A stretch of 13,825 nt of DNA. Origin: Bacillota bacterium (GTDB lineage: Bacteria; Bacillota; Desulfotomaculia; Desulfotomaculales; JAJYZD01). The notes beneath the pieces are model-generated. The model saw only the letters and a list, made by a program, of their open reading frames with translations. It had not been told where the DNA came from and did no database searches. The stretch is from the NCBI GenBank assembly GCA_021800315.1, contig JAJYZD010000082.1, positions 1-13,825 of the forward strand, read 5' to 3'. Both the position numbers and the translations under genes were made by a program. The stretch's first letter is position 1. Every line of letters starts with the position of its first letter. Shown piece after piece: positions 1 to 7,736 of the stretch.

Positions 1-69
1 GAAAGGCTGAGCGGAGATGAGCTGAACCTGGCGCTGGAGTCGGAGATAACCATTACGGAAAAGAGGTGA
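1..69 (+). CDS. 3' end of an unidentified CDS
   Basis: Frame 1 is open from the window edge to a TGA at 67-69 and encodes 22 C-terminal residues, ERLSGDELNLALESEITITE followed by KR. The acidic, helix-like tail followed by a short beta-like stretch looks like genuine coding sequence, and its codon use matches the neighbours. There is too little sequence to name a family. The gene starts outside the window. It may or may not be co-transcribed with the PLP enzyme 210 bases downstream; a strong hairpin lies between them. Confidence 0.4.
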   Translation, partial: ERLSGDELNLALESEITITEKR

Positions 70-112
70 TCGGTACGTACGGGAGAGACTCAAGGGATTG
101 GGACTGGGGCCG

Positions 113-135
113 CCCGCCGTTCCCCGAACGGTGGG
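113..135 (+). other. Strong hairpin in the leader of the PLP-enzyme gene
   Basis: Bases 113-122 (CCCGCCGTTC) pair with 126-135 (GAACGGTGGG) through ten pairs, one of them G-T, around a CCC loop. It lies 44 bases after the upstream stop codon and about 145 bases before the start of the PLP-enzyme gene. No T-run follows, so it is not a classical intrinsic terminator. It could be a transcript 3'-end structure or a leader element. The rest of the 70-278 spacer holds a second GC-rich inverted pair (GGCCGG 144-149 with CCGGCC 180-185). I see no clear promoter or known riboswitch consensus in it. Confidence 0.4.
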
Positions 136-278
136 AACTTATGGGCCGGCTGTCCGGACGGGTGGGTATGTTTGCCCTTCCGGCCGGATTCCCCTGGTGA
201 ACGCCGCCGTCGGAATCGCAATGGTGGTAGGAATCAAGTAGGTTGCCAGTTGGTCAGTATAGGAGGCACCAGTCAAGA

Positions 279-1742
279 ATGGCAAGTGCAAAGTACAAGT
301 TTCAAATGTATAAGCAGCTTCAGGCCAATATTCCCGGTATTTATGCCGAGGCCCAAAAGGCCGCCGACGAGATCGGCATTCCACCGGGAATCAGGGGCAA
401 ATTCGGGTTGACCGGCGCTATTTCCGGCTGTCCGGCGCCGTTGCGGAAAGACATCCTCGCCGCCGGGGAAAAGGGCGCCGCCGAAGTTATTCCCCTGGCC
501 CAATTGACGGACGAGATCCGGGAAATCGTCAAGGATGTTTACGGCGACGAATATGACGCCGCTTCCACCAGCACCTGCGAGGCCGGACTCTGGGTGACTT
601 TCGACAGCCTGTTTTCCCCGCCTATGATGGGCAGAGGCGACAACTACCGCGCCCGTTATCTGGCACCCTACGAAAAGCACCTGCATCACCAGGGCAGTTA
701 CGGCCGTCCCTTCCCCAGCCGCTTCAAGGACCTGTTCGCCGACCGGGGCTCCACCGCGGGCGAGCTGGGGTTCTACGGTAAACGGCAAAACAACCTCGAC
801 ACCGTGATCGTGCCCCTGGCCGGAGCCAGGTATGACGTGCACGGTATCAAGTACCACCCGGTGATCCTGCTGACCGGGGTGGACGCCGAGGCTTCCGCTG
901 CGCGGGCCGCTTTCCACGCCGATATTCACAAATCCATGCTTACCGGCATCACCTCCCTGGGCTATGAAACACCGGGATACGGCTACGGGGAAAAGGACGC
1001 GGATGGCGTACCGGTCCTGCCCAAACTGCTGGCCCGCCTGGCCCATAAATACGATATCCCCTACGTGGTGGACAATGCGTGGGGACTGCCCTTCGTCGGG
1101 TTCGACCCGGTGAAGACGGATACGGACGTGGTCGTCTACAGCATGGACAAGGCCGCCGGGGCGGCCACCAGCGGCCTGATCATCGGCAAAGAGGAGTACA
1201 TGGTGCCGATCCGGCGGGCCCTGGGCATGCACGGCGACCGTTACGGCACTACGGCCTCTTACGGCAAAGCGGCCTACGTCACCTTCGACCCGGGGAAGGA
1301 GGCGCTGCTCTCCCAGATCCAGGCCTTGAAGGTTCTGCGGGACAATCCGCAAGTATTGACCAAACCGGTCGACGCGCTGGAAAAAATCGTGACCGAGGAA
1401 TTCGACCGGTTACCAACCGGGTTGAAAGACGGCCTGGTCATTTCCAAGTCCTACAACTCCACCGCCGTGGAGGTCAACTACGAAGGAACGTGGCAAGACG
1501 GCAAGCCCGGTATCCCCATTTTCTCCATTGAGGACATGTACGCCGGCTCGAACATCTTCCAGACCGGCATGTCCCGGATGGGCGTCATCCCTACTGTGGC
1601 GTATGACGGTAATATCTACATTTCACCCGGCCTGGGTACTTGCGATCCGGACGGCCGGTTGCTGGAGCAAGAAACCCGGTGGGCGGTGCAGGCCCTGGTC
1701 CGGTTGATCGAAATCACCTGCAGGTACGCCGGGGTGCTGTAG
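279..1742 (+). CDS. PLP-dependent fold-type I enzyme, SelA-like architecture, substrate unknown
   Basis: Encodes about 487 residues from ATG 279. That start is preferred over the in-frame TTG at 243 because AGGAGG at 261-266 stands 12 bases before it. The hallmark is the fold-type I PLP site: VVDNAW with Asp265 (expected to bind the pyridine nitrogen) and YSMDKAAGA with Lys291 as the Schiff-base lysine, 26 residues later, followed by GLIIGKEE as in SelA/SepCysS-like and group-II aminotransferase-like proteins. A conserved-looking region STSTCEAGLW lies near residue 100. Such enzymes catalyse transamination, beta-elimination, decarboxylation or selenium/sulfur transfer in the cytoplasm; the sequence does not say which. 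Its place upstream of a transporter and a B12/2-oxoacid cluster suggests amino-acid catabolism (inference). It does not match the tryptophanase or tyrosine phenol-lyase lysine motif as I remember it. The family is confident; the reaction is unknown. Confidence 0.85.
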   Translation: MASAKYKFQMYKQLQANIPGIYAEAQKAADEIGIPPGIRGKFGLTGAISGCPAPLRKDILAAGEKGAAEVIPLAQLTDEIREIVKDVYGDEYDAASTSTCEAGLWVTFDSLFSPPMMGRGDNYRARYLAPYEKHLHHQGSYGRPFPSRFKDLFADRGSTAGELGFYGKRQNNLDTVIVPLAGARYDVHGIKYHPVILLTGVDAEASAARAAFHADIHKSMLTGITSLGYETPGYGYGEKDADGVPVLPKLLARLAHKYDIPYVVDNAWGLPFVGFDPVKTDTDVVVYSMDKAAGAATSGLIIGKEEYMVPIRRALGMHGDRYGTTASYGKAAYVTFDPGKEALLSQIQALKVLRDNPQVLTKPVDALEKIVTEEFDRLPTGLKDGLVISKSYNSTAVEVNYEGTWQDGKPGIPIFSIEDMYAGSNIFQTGMSRMGVIPTVAYDGNIYISPGLGTCDPDGRLLEQETRWAVQALVRLIEITCRYAGVL

Positions 1743-1754
1743 AGCCGTAAAAAA

Positions 1755-1837
1755 GCGTTGGCCGGGAGCGCCGGCCGCGTCAAAGGGGACCGGGCGGAGC
1801 CAGGAGCGTTGGCGCCCGGCCGGGTAGTCTCCAACGC
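1755..1837 (+). other. Structured spacer with alternative pairings
   Basis: The 221-base spacer 1743-1963 contains GCGTTGG twice (1755-1761 and 1806-1812) and one CCAACGC (1831-1837), so either copy could pair with the single complement. A self-complementary CCCGGCCGGG sits inside the second loop. Mutually exclusive pairings of this kind can act as a leader switch, but no known riboswitch consensus was recognised and no T-run follows. It may simply be the 3' end of the PLP-enzyme transcript. The remainder of the spacer, up to the ribosome binding site of the transporter gene, has no other supported feature. Confidence 0.3.
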
Positions 1838-1963
1838 GGTGAACGGTCCGTAAGGCGGGGCTTCATCAAGGAGGTGGCAAGCATCAGGAGACGGGCACCC
1901 GGTAACCGCCCGGTGGATGAAACCACTGTCAACCGGAAAACACATTAGAAGGGGGAAAGTTAA

Positions 1964-3238
1964 GTGAGCAACGGAAGCATGGCCCGGAATCGGAACGGGG
2001 AATCCGGTGCATGGTCCGACCTTTCCAGCGCGACTAAAAATACTATATTCGCAGCCATGGGCGGCTGGCTATTCGACGCTTTTGATTACATGCTGATCAT
2101 CATGCTTTTAGTCCCGATTATGAAAGGGCTGCACCTTACTTTACTGCAAATAAGCATGGTCTTGGCACTGCAAATCGCTGCTTCCGCAGCGGGCGGATTG
2201 ATAATGGGAACAGTGGCGGACTATATTGGGAGAAAAACGGCGATAAACATAAATATTCTCATCTACTCCATTTCCGCCGGGCTGATGTTCTTTGTCCATT
2301 CCCTGGGTTTTCTCATTGTATTGAGGATGATTGCCGGTCTGGGGCTTGGCGGCCAGTGGGGTAACAGCATGACCCTGATCGCGGAATCGGTGCCGGATAA
2401 TTACCGTGGCAGGGCCGTGGCCATAGGCAACGTATCCTGGCCGATAGGCACACTTCTCGCTGCGGTGTTCGCTTTTGTTATCTATCCCCATGTGGGTTGG
2501 CGAGTAACATTCGCCATAGCTGCCTTTCCCGCTCTTTTCGTTTTCTACATTTTGAAGTTTGTTCCGGAATCGGCTATGTGGAAAGAAAAAAGGGCGGAAA
2601 TTATAAACAGCAGAAAGACTCATGTGCCCTACTTAACCATATTTAACAAGACCTACATCAAAACAACACTCGTCATAGTCGTAACCATGATGTTTACCAT
2701 GTTCAGTTACTGGATGTTTTGGACGTGGCTGCCAACCTACTTGATTAAAGAACAAGGATTCAACCTTTCAAAGACAAGTACCTGGCTTATTGTATCCCAG
2801 ATCGGAGCTTTTTGTGGATACCTGTTTAACGGCTGGATCCAGGACAAAATCGGCAGGAGGGTTGCCGTATCCTCGTTCCTCGTTCTTTACGCAATCGCTA
2901 CCTTTCTCTTTCTCGCCCTGGTGGGTAACTATTCATACATCTACATTATACTCTTCTTTCTTGGCTTCTTTACTGGCTTCTATGCCGGCTTCGGCGCCGT
3001 TATCTGCGAGAATTTTGCTACGGAGGTGCGTTCCACGGGAACCGGTTTCACTTATAACATAGCCAGGGGCGCCTCGCTGGTCGGCCCGCCGGTCATAGTC
3101 TATGTAGCCACCGCCATGGGTTGGAATGTGGCATTGGCGTTGCCCGGTGTATTTGCCATTGTAGCCGGCTTGTTGATCTGGATACTGAGGGAAACGAAAT
3201 GTTGCTCCCTGGTTGACGTAGGTGGGGAAAGTGCCTGA
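1964..3238 (+). CDS. MFS transporter, metabolite:H+ symporter type
   Basis: Encodes 424 residues from GTG 1964, with AAGGGGGAAAG at about 1949-1959 as the ribosome binding site. The length and roughly twelve hydrophobic segments fit the major facilitator superfamily. MFS motif A is present in the N half (GTVADYIGRK, residues 82-91) and repeats in the C half (GWIQDKIGRR). The first helix carries FDAFDY, like the DGxD signature of aromatic-acid and sugar-acid symporters, and GLGLGGQWG followed by AE...RGR resembles the metabolite:H+ symporter branch. It most likely moves a small organic anion or amino acid across the cytoplasmic membrane. Codon use is visibly AT-richer than in all neighbours (many ATA, AAA, TTT codons), pointing to separate acquisition. 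It is followed after 30 bases by the NIF3-like gene, probably in the same transcript. The substrate cannot be read from the sequence. Confidence 0.9.
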   Translation: MSNGSMARNRNGESGAWSDLSSATKNTIFAAMGGWLFDAFDYMLIIMLLVPIMKGLHLTLLQISMVLALQIAASAAGGLIMGTVADYIGRKTAININILIYSISAGLMFFVHSLGFLIVLRMIAGLGLGGQWGNSMTLIAESVPDNYRGRAVAIGNVSWPIGTLLAAVFAFVIYPHVGWRVTFAIAAFPALFVFYILKFVPESAMWKEKRAEIINSRKTHVPYLTIFNKTYIKTTLVIVVTMMFTMFSYWMFWTWLPTYLIKEQGFNLSKTSTWLIVSQIGAFCGYLFNGWIQDKIGRRVAVSSFLVLYAIATFLFLALVGNYSYIYIILFFLGFFTGFYAGFGAVICENFATEVRSTGTGFTYNIARGASLVGPPVIVYVATAMGWNVALALPGVFAIVAGLLIWILRETKCCSLVDVGGESA

Positions 3239-3268
3239 TTGGGATAAACACCGGGAGGTGACGGCCCC

Positions 3269-4288
3269 TTGATCAGAACGACTGTGCGGGACGTCCTGGA
3301 AGCCCTGGACACCATTACCGGGGGGCGTCTGCTGAAGGGGGCGGGTGACGCGGAGGGGTGCCCCAATCCTTACGTGATTCTGAGGACGTCCCGCATCTTC
3401 GGCAAGGAGGTGACCGAAACGCCGGGTCTTATTTTCGGAGATCCGGACAGGTTGGTGGAAAAGATCGCCGTGGTGATGACGCTGACCGAGTCGGCGGTGG
3501 AACTGGCCTCCGCCCTGGGTATCGACGCCCTGGTCGTCCATCACCCGGTAGCGGATGCGGCCAGTTGCGGTGGGGTTACCCTCAGGGATTACCTCGGCCT
3601 TTACAACCTGGCCGTTTTCGAGATACACGAAGCTTTGCACGGTCTTCATCCCGGGATCGCCTTCTTGCACGGTCATTTGCCGATCTCAACCGACACCTGT
3701 TTCGGTGGAATCCCCGGCAAGGTCGTTATGGTGGGAAAACCTCTGCCGGATATCAGGTGTCTGCAAGATATCTTAAACAAGCTCGAAGCCTTTATGGGGA
3801 GAGCGCAGGATATACGGCTGCTGGAGGAAGAAAGGAAAATCTACGGGGACCCCGCCTTGCGGGAGGTCAGCGCCCAGGAAGGGGCCAGCCTTTTGTTCGG
3901 CCACCCCGCGAACGATCCCGGCCTCATCCTGCATTGCTTTCCCCACACCGGTTTTTCCGTGGGCGACCTGGAGATCGCGACAGACAGGCATCCCGGCGTC
4001 GGGACCGTCATCGCCAGCATCAGCAGGCTCCGGAACGGACACCCGCTGATCCACGCCTGCCGGGATCGCGGACTCAACCTGATCAACGGCAACTCCCACG
4101 CCCTCGAGATATGGGAAAACGGTCTGCCCCTGGCCTCCGCTGTCGCCTCGCTCCTCTCCGGCGTGGAGGTAAGCGTTTTCCGGGAAAGGGTCACCGCCTA
4201 CCCTCTGTCCGCGGCCGGAACCGGGGAACTTCGCCGGTACGCCCGCAGAATCGCCGGCAGTTATCTCCTGCCGGATGAACGCGCCTGA
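3269..4288 (+). CDS. NIF3/DUF34-like metal-binding protein
   Basis: Encodes 339 residues from TTG 3269, with GGGAGGTG at 3253-3260 eight bases upstream. The signature is ALVVHHPVAD (His91 and His92), a His-rich stretch including EIHEALHG (residues 119-125), and near the C-terminus NGNSHALEIWENG, where a His and a Glu close the dinuclear metal site in NIF3-family proteins. The length is in the family's range. NIF3/DUF34 proteins are widespread, soluble and metal-binding; bacterial members are often labelled GTP cyclohydrolase I type 2-like on weak evidence, so no reaction is assigned. The 30-base gap to the transporter gene suggests one operon, which makes a role in metabolising or protecting an intermediate of this pathway possible (inference). 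No frameshift or truncation is seen. Confidence 0.8.
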   Translation: MIRTTVRDVLEALDTITGGRLLKGAGDAEGCPNPYVILRTSRIFGKEVTETPGLIFGDPDRLVEKIAVVMTLTESAVELASALGIDALVVHHPVADAASCGGVTLRDYLGLYNLAVFEIHEALHGLHPGIAFLHGHLPISTDTCFGGIPGKVVMVGKPLPDIRCLQDILNKLEAFMGRAQDIRLLEEERKIYGDPALREVSAQEGASLLFGHPANDPGLILHCFPHTGFSVGDLEIATDRHPGVGTVIASISRLRNGHPLIHACRDRGLNLINGNSHALEIWENGLPLASAVASLLSGVEVSVFRERVTAYPLSAAGTGELRRYARRIAGSYLLPDERA

Positions 4289-4320
4289 CCGGACCGGGTC
4301 AGGGGGAGACGCCTTCGCCC

Positions 4321-4347
4321 GGACTTTCCAAAGGGCCTGAAAAGTCC
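4321..4347 (+). other. Hairpin after the NIF3-like gene
   Basis: GGACTTT (4321-4327) pairs with AAAGTCC (4341-4347) around a 13-base loop, 32 bases past the stop of the NIF3-like gene. There is no following T-run, so it is only a candidate 3' end or processing structure. The rest of 4289-4584 is GC-rich spacer with no supported gene. Its last ~95 bases (from about 4491) are the part repeated in the decayed copy at about 7737-7820. Confidence 0.3.
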
Positions 4348-4584
4348 AGGCAGCCGGGGGAATCATCTTCCCGGGTTCCCAAGACCGGGCGGCGGGTCCC
4401 GGGGCGGTATTTGCCGATGCCTGGAGTTGTTTGGTGAACTAAGGATAGCCGGCCGGGAAAAAACCGGAACGGGCGGGAAGAAAACAGGCGGTCCCTTTCG
4501 TCGTCTTCGCCCGCCGGGCAGGAGATTCGGCCCGGGTGGAGGAACTCTTAAAGGCCTCAAAGAGAGTCGTTGGGGGGCTGATCC

Positions 4585-5145
4585 ATGGACCTGGTACGGG
4601 TTGCCGTTGTCGGCGAGCACAAGGATTACATGGAACTCCTGCAGCGGCGGGTAGGCGGCATCTTGAAGGGCATCGCCGTCACGACCGTCTGTCATATCGA
4701 TAAGGTGGAAAAAACGGCTGCTCCGCTCCTGATCTGTTATGCCTTCGGCGAACACTTCAACGACCTGAGGGAAAGGTTTCAACATACGGGCAAGCGCGTG
4801 ATGGGGGCCGAACTGACCCTTTTACCTGCGGGTATCCGCGGTTTGCGGATGGTTCCCAAGGACATGAAACTGGGGGTGGTGGCCGAACATCGTCCCTGTG
4901 CCAATTATCTGTTAAGCGATGTCGTTCGCTCCGGGATAATGGAGTATAAGTTCTTTATCGGTACCTTCGACGAGATGAAGGAAATGCCGGTGGATAAATT
5001 CGTCGTTCCGGAAGAGATGGCCGCGGTTGTGGATCTGAAGAACATTAAACGGGAAGTCATCCTGGTGCCACGGACCATCAGCCCGTACAGCGCGGCCGAA
5101 ATCATCAACGCCGCCCTGGAACTGGCCAGGACGGGGAATGCCTGA
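4585..5145 (+). CDS. Unassigned 186-residue protein, possible sensory domain without an output domain
   Basis: Encodes 186 residues from ATG 4585. The ribosome binding site is a plain G-run (4572-4577). No family was recognised with confidence. The chain has alternating alpha/beta character: a first strand VRVAVVGEHKDY, a middle KLGVVAEHRPCANYLLSD, and a C-terminal VPRTISPYSAAEIINAA. This two-lobed look resembles effector-binding halves of transcription regulators such as the PrpR N-terminal domain (inference, weak). No helix-turn-helix, AAA+ domain, signal peptide or membrane segment is visible, so it would need a partner to regulate anything. It stands alone, ends in a terminator, and sits directly upstream of the 2-oxoacid oxidoreductase operon. 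A decayed copy of the same gene lies upstream of the FAD/B12 operon, which supports a link with these operons. Confidence 0.75.
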   Translation: MDLVRVAVVGEHKDYMELLQRRVGGILKGIAVTTVCHIDKVEKTAAPLLICYAFGEHFNDLRERFQHTGKRVMGAELTLLPAGIRGLRMVPKDMKLGVVAEHRPCANYLLSDVVRSGIMEYKFFIGTFDEMKEMPVDKFVVPEEMAAVVDLKNIKREVILVPRTISPYSAAEIINAALELARTGNA

Positions 5146-5178
5146 TACCCGGGCCGGTAATTAAAAGCAACAATAACC

Positions 5179-5197
5179 GAAGGTTAGTAGGGGACCT
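5179..5197 (+). repeat. 19-base conserved element, copy A
   Basis: The sequence GAAGGTTAGTAGGGGACCT is identical to 7995-8013. It overlaps the 5' arm of the terminator at 5191-5214. Copy A follows the intact 186-residue gene and precedes the 2-oxoacid oxidoreductase operon. Confidence 0.8.
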
Positions 5198-5214
5198 GGA
5201 AAGGGTCCCTTTTG
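5191..5214 (+). terminator. Rho-independent terminator after the 186-residue gene
   Basis: GGGACC (5191-5196) pairs with GGTCCC (5204-5209) around a 7-base loop, extended by G-T and A-T pairs and followed by a run of T (5210-5213). It lies 46 bases past the stop of the preceding gene and 88 bases before the 2-oxoacid oxidoreductase operon, so it either ends the upstream transcript or acts as a leader terminator for the operon. Confidence 0.75.
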
Positions 5215-5301
5215 TCGTTTCCCCGCTCACCCGGACGGGCGCCCGGCGGATCAGGGGAAGAGACGCTTGCCACGGGAGGTTTGGAAAGGGAGTGAGGTCC
5301 A

Positions 5302-6402
5302 TTGGCCGAGAGGCCTGTACCGGAGGAGAAGAGGGTCTTTATGACCGGCAACGAGGTGGTGGCCTATGCCGCCCTGGCCGCCGGGGCGGAGATCATGTAC
5401 GGCTACCCGATCACACCGCAGAACGAGATCATGCACTACTGGACCCGTCTGGCCCCCCGGTTCGGCCGGGGTTTCCTGCAGACCGAAGACGAGATTTCGG
5501 CGGGTTTCGCCACCCTGGGCGGAGTTCTGGCGGGGCGGCGGGCCTTTACCGGCACTTCCGGGCCCGGCCACATCCTGATGCAGGAGCCGATGGCGATGGC
5601 GGAGATGATGCGCCTGCCCATGGTGGCCGTAATCCAGCAACGGGGCGGGCCGTCGACCGGGACGGTGATCTATTCCCAACAGGAAGTGACCATGACCGTA
5701 AGCGGCGGCAACGGGGAGGGCCTGCGCATCGTATACTCCACCGCGCGGCACCAGGAGCTTTACGACTATACCATCAAGGCCTTCAACACCGCCTGGCGCT
5801 ACCGCTTTCCCACTTTCGTCCTGGGGGACGGGTACCAGGCCAAAATGCGGGAAATCCTGACCATCTACCCGCCCGGGGAACGGGGCATAGAGATGGTGGC
5901 GGGCGAACCCTACCTGGTCGGCCCTGGCGAGCCGGGCACCGACCGGCCGCCGGTCCACCTGCGCAATACCTACAATGTGGAAGAGGAACTCAACGCGACG
6001 GTCATGGAACTGATCCGGGCCTACCAGGCCGCGGCCCCGGAAATCGCCGAGTACCAGGAGTCGGGGACCGGTGATGCCGAGGTGGTGGTGTGCTCGCACG
6101 GCGTGGTTTCCCGGGTGGTGGAGGAGGCCGTGCGGGAACTGCGCGGCCGGGGATGGAAAGTCGGTTGGTTCCGGCCGGTGACCTTGCGCCCCCTGGCGGA
6201 ATCCGGGCTGAAGGCCGTGGCGGCCCGGGCCGGCCGGCTTTTGGTGGTCGAGTCCGCGCACGGGCAGTTTGCCCGGCTGCTCAAGGAGGTACTCTACGGC
6301 TCCCCGGCCGTGCTGGAGACCATGTTCAAGCCCGGGCAGGGATTTACCGTGGAGGAAATAGTCGCCAGGGTAAAAGAAGTAGCGCGAGGGGGCAGGAGTT
6401 GA
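5302..6402 (+). CDS. 2-oxoacid:ferredoxin oxidoreductase, alpha subunit
   Basis: Encodes 366 residues from TTG 5302 (GTGAGG just upstream at 5292-5297). An ATG at 5341 with GGAGGAG at 5322-5328 is the alternative and would remove 13 residues. The family signature MTGNEVVAYAALAAG then YGYPITPQNEI (residues 33-43) marks the alpha subunit of the KorA/VorB/PorA type. TSGPGH and the typical C-terminal domain II region (VVVCSHGVVSRVV) are present. With beta and gamma it oxidatively decarboxylates a 2-oxoacid to an acyl-CoA, reducing ferredoxin in the cytoplasm. Length and motifs look closest to 2-oxoglutarate or branched-chain 2-oxoacid enzymes, but substrate preference cannot be called. The stop overlaps the beta start by one base (TGATG), indicating translational coupling. 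Confidence 0.93.
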   Translation: MAERPVPEEKRVFMTGNEVVAYAALAAGAEIMYGYPITPQNEIMHYWTRLAPRFGRGFLQTEDEISAGFATLGGVLAGRRAFTGTSGPGHILMQEPMAMAEMMRLPMVAVIQQRGGPSTGTVIYSQQEVTMTVSGGNGEGLRIVYSTARHQELYDYTIKAFNTAWRYRFPTFVLGDGYQAKMREILTIYPPGERGIEMVAGEPYLVGPGEPGTDRPPVHLRNTYNVEEELNATVMELIRAYQAAAPEIAEYQESGTGDAEVVVCSHGVVSRVVEEAVRELRGRGWKVGWFRPVTLRPLAESGLKAVAARAGRLLVVESAHGQFARLLKEVLYGSPAVLETMFKPGQGFTVEEIVARVKEVARGGRS

Positions 6403-7145
6403 TGGAACCGGTCATGCCCAAGTGCTGGCGCGGGGAAAGCAAGCCGCACAAGTTCTGTCCCGGCTGTGGTCACGGCCTGGTGTTGAAGGCTTTGGGCGAA
6501 GCGATCGACGAAACGGGAGCCATGGGCCGGATGGTTTTCGGGTGCGATATCGGCTGTTCGCTTCTGGCCTGGGACTTGTTCAACCTTGATTCGGTACAGA
6601 CCCACCACGGACGGGTGATCCCGGTGATCACCGGTTTCAAAAGGGCCAACCCCCAAGCGATAGGCATCGCCTACATGGGAGACGGCGGCGGCTACTCCAT
6701 CGGGGCGCAACACCTGGTGAGCGCCGCCATCCGCAACGAACGGATCACGGTCGTCCTGGTGAACAACACCCAGTACGGCATGACCGGCGGTCAGATGGCA
6801 CCGACCACCCTGCCGGGGCAAAAGACGGAAACCACCCCTTACGGCCGCGACCCGCTGACGACCGGAGCGCCCCTCAAGGGGCCGGAAATGGTGGCGGCCA
6901 TAGCGGCGCCGGGAGCCTACGTGGCGAGGGGGACCATGGCCAATCCCCGCCGGTTGCGGAACATGCTCGGCTCAGCTTTGCGCAACCAGATGCAGGAGGC
7001 CGGGTTCTCCTTCGTCGAGGTGCTGTCGGCCTGTCCCACCAACTGGCGGACGGGGCCGACCGAAACCTGGCGCTTCGTCGAGGAGATAATGACCGAATAC
7101 TACCCGGTGGGCGAGATTAAAGTACCCCTGGAACAGGAGGTGTGA
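6402..7145 (+). CDS. 2-oxoacid:ferredoxin oxidoreductase, beta subunit (TPP-binding)
   Basis: Encodes 247 residues from ATG 6402, which overlaps the alpha stop; AGGAG at 6394-6398 is close upstream. The open frame continues upstream to 6090, but that part is a shadow of alpha. The thiamine diphosphate motif is clear: GDG at residues 93-95 and NN at 121-122, followed by TQYGMTGGQMAPTT and TTPYGRD. KFCPGCGHG (Cys19, Cys22), Cys52 and Cys211 (ACPTNW) could ligate the 4Fe-4S cluster known in the beta subunits of this family. This subunit carries out the decarboxylation and electron transfer steps. It belongs to the alpha-beta-gamma operon; the ferredoxin-like fourth subunit is absent here, but a candidate occurs at 12758. 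Confidence 0.93.
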   Translation: MEPVMPKCWRGESKPHKFCPGCGHGLVLKALGEAIDETGAMGRMVFGCDIGCSLLAWDLFNLDSVQTHHGRVIPVITGFKRANPQAIGIAYMGDGGGYSIGAQHLVSAAIRNERITVVLVNNTQYGMTGGQMAPTTLPGQKTETTPYGRDPLTTGAPLKGPEMVAAIAAPGAYVARGTMANPRRLRNMLGSALRNQMQEAGFSFVEVLSACPTNWRTGPTETWRFVEEIMTEYYPVGEIKVPLEQEV

Positions 7146-7146
7146 G

Positions 7147-7716
7147 GTGGTGACAGGTTCGCTCAAGATTCTGCTGGGCGGCGAAGGAGGCCAGGGTGTC
7201 CAGTCCGTGGCCGCAGTGGTCGCCGAGGCGGCTTACGCCGAAGGAAACGAGGTACTCTACATTCCGAACTTCGGGGTGGAACAACGGGGAGGCGTATCCA
7301 TCGCCTTCCTGCAGATCAGCGACCAACCGATTGCCGCGCCCAAGTTCCGATACGCCGACGTTGTGGTGGCGTTGAGCCAAAGAGCGGTGGCCAGGACGGA
7401 GCAGTACGTGGGTCTCCGGACGGTCTTCCTCCATGACAGCGCCGTCGGGGGGGTGGAAGATCTGCTGGCGGGCCGGGCGGCCCGGATCATCGCCATCCCC
7501 GCCCTGGAAACCTGCCGGCGCGAGTCCGACCCCAAGGTCTTCAACATGGTCATAATGGGCGCGTTGCTCGGGCAGACCGACGCGGTATCGCTAGAAGGAG
7601 CCAAAGCCGCCGTGCGGGGGAAGATGGGCGCCAGGTTTGCCAAACAGCCGGAGTTGCGCGAGTTAAACGAGTGGGCGATAGACCGCGGGATGGCCCTGGT
7701 GGCGGCAAGGCAATAA
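7147..7716 (+). CDS. 2-oxoacid:ferredoxin oxidoreductase, gamma subunit
   Basis: Encodes about 189 residues. AGGAGG at 7135-7140 serves either GTG 7147 or the adjacent GTG 7150. The signature LLGGEGGQGVQS at the N-terminus and YIPNFGVEQRGG (around residue 40) is diagnostic of the gamma domain, which binds coenzyme A in this enzyme family. It follows beta by a few bases and closes the operon. No T-rich terminator directly follows; the next 300 bases hold the decayed copy of the 186-residue gene and then the terminator at 8009-8033, which may end this transcript. Confidence 0.92.
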   Translation: MVTGSLKILLGGEGGQGVQSVAAVVAEAAYAEGNEVLYIPNFGVEQRGGVSIAFLQISDQPIAAPKFRYADVVVALSQRAVARTEQYVGLRTVFLHDSAVGGVEDLLAGRAARIIAIPALETCRRESDPKVFNMVIMGALLGQTDAVSLEGAKAAVRGKMGARFAKQPELRELNEWAIDRGMALVAARQ

Positions 7717-7736
7717 GTCCGGTAAACCGGGGGGAA

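Noticed and set aside
70..135. Glycine-riboswitch-like word (GGGAGAGACTC) upstream of the PLP-enzyme gene
   Set aside because: The other conserved glycine-aptamer segments are absent; only a plain hairpin follows.
1840..1935. Cobalamin riboswitch (ACCACTGT resembling part of the B12 box)
   Set aside because: The rest of the aptamer consensus is missing and the order of elements is wrong.
5179..5214. T-box leader (AGTAGGGGACC next to a terminator)
   Set aside because: The T-box core AGGGTGGNACCGCG is not matched, and the upstream sequence is a protein-coding gene without a specifier stem-loop.
6090..6401. Upstream extension of the beta-subunit frame
   Set aside because: It lies entirely inside the alpha gene in another frame; the family start and ribosome binding site support ATG 6402.
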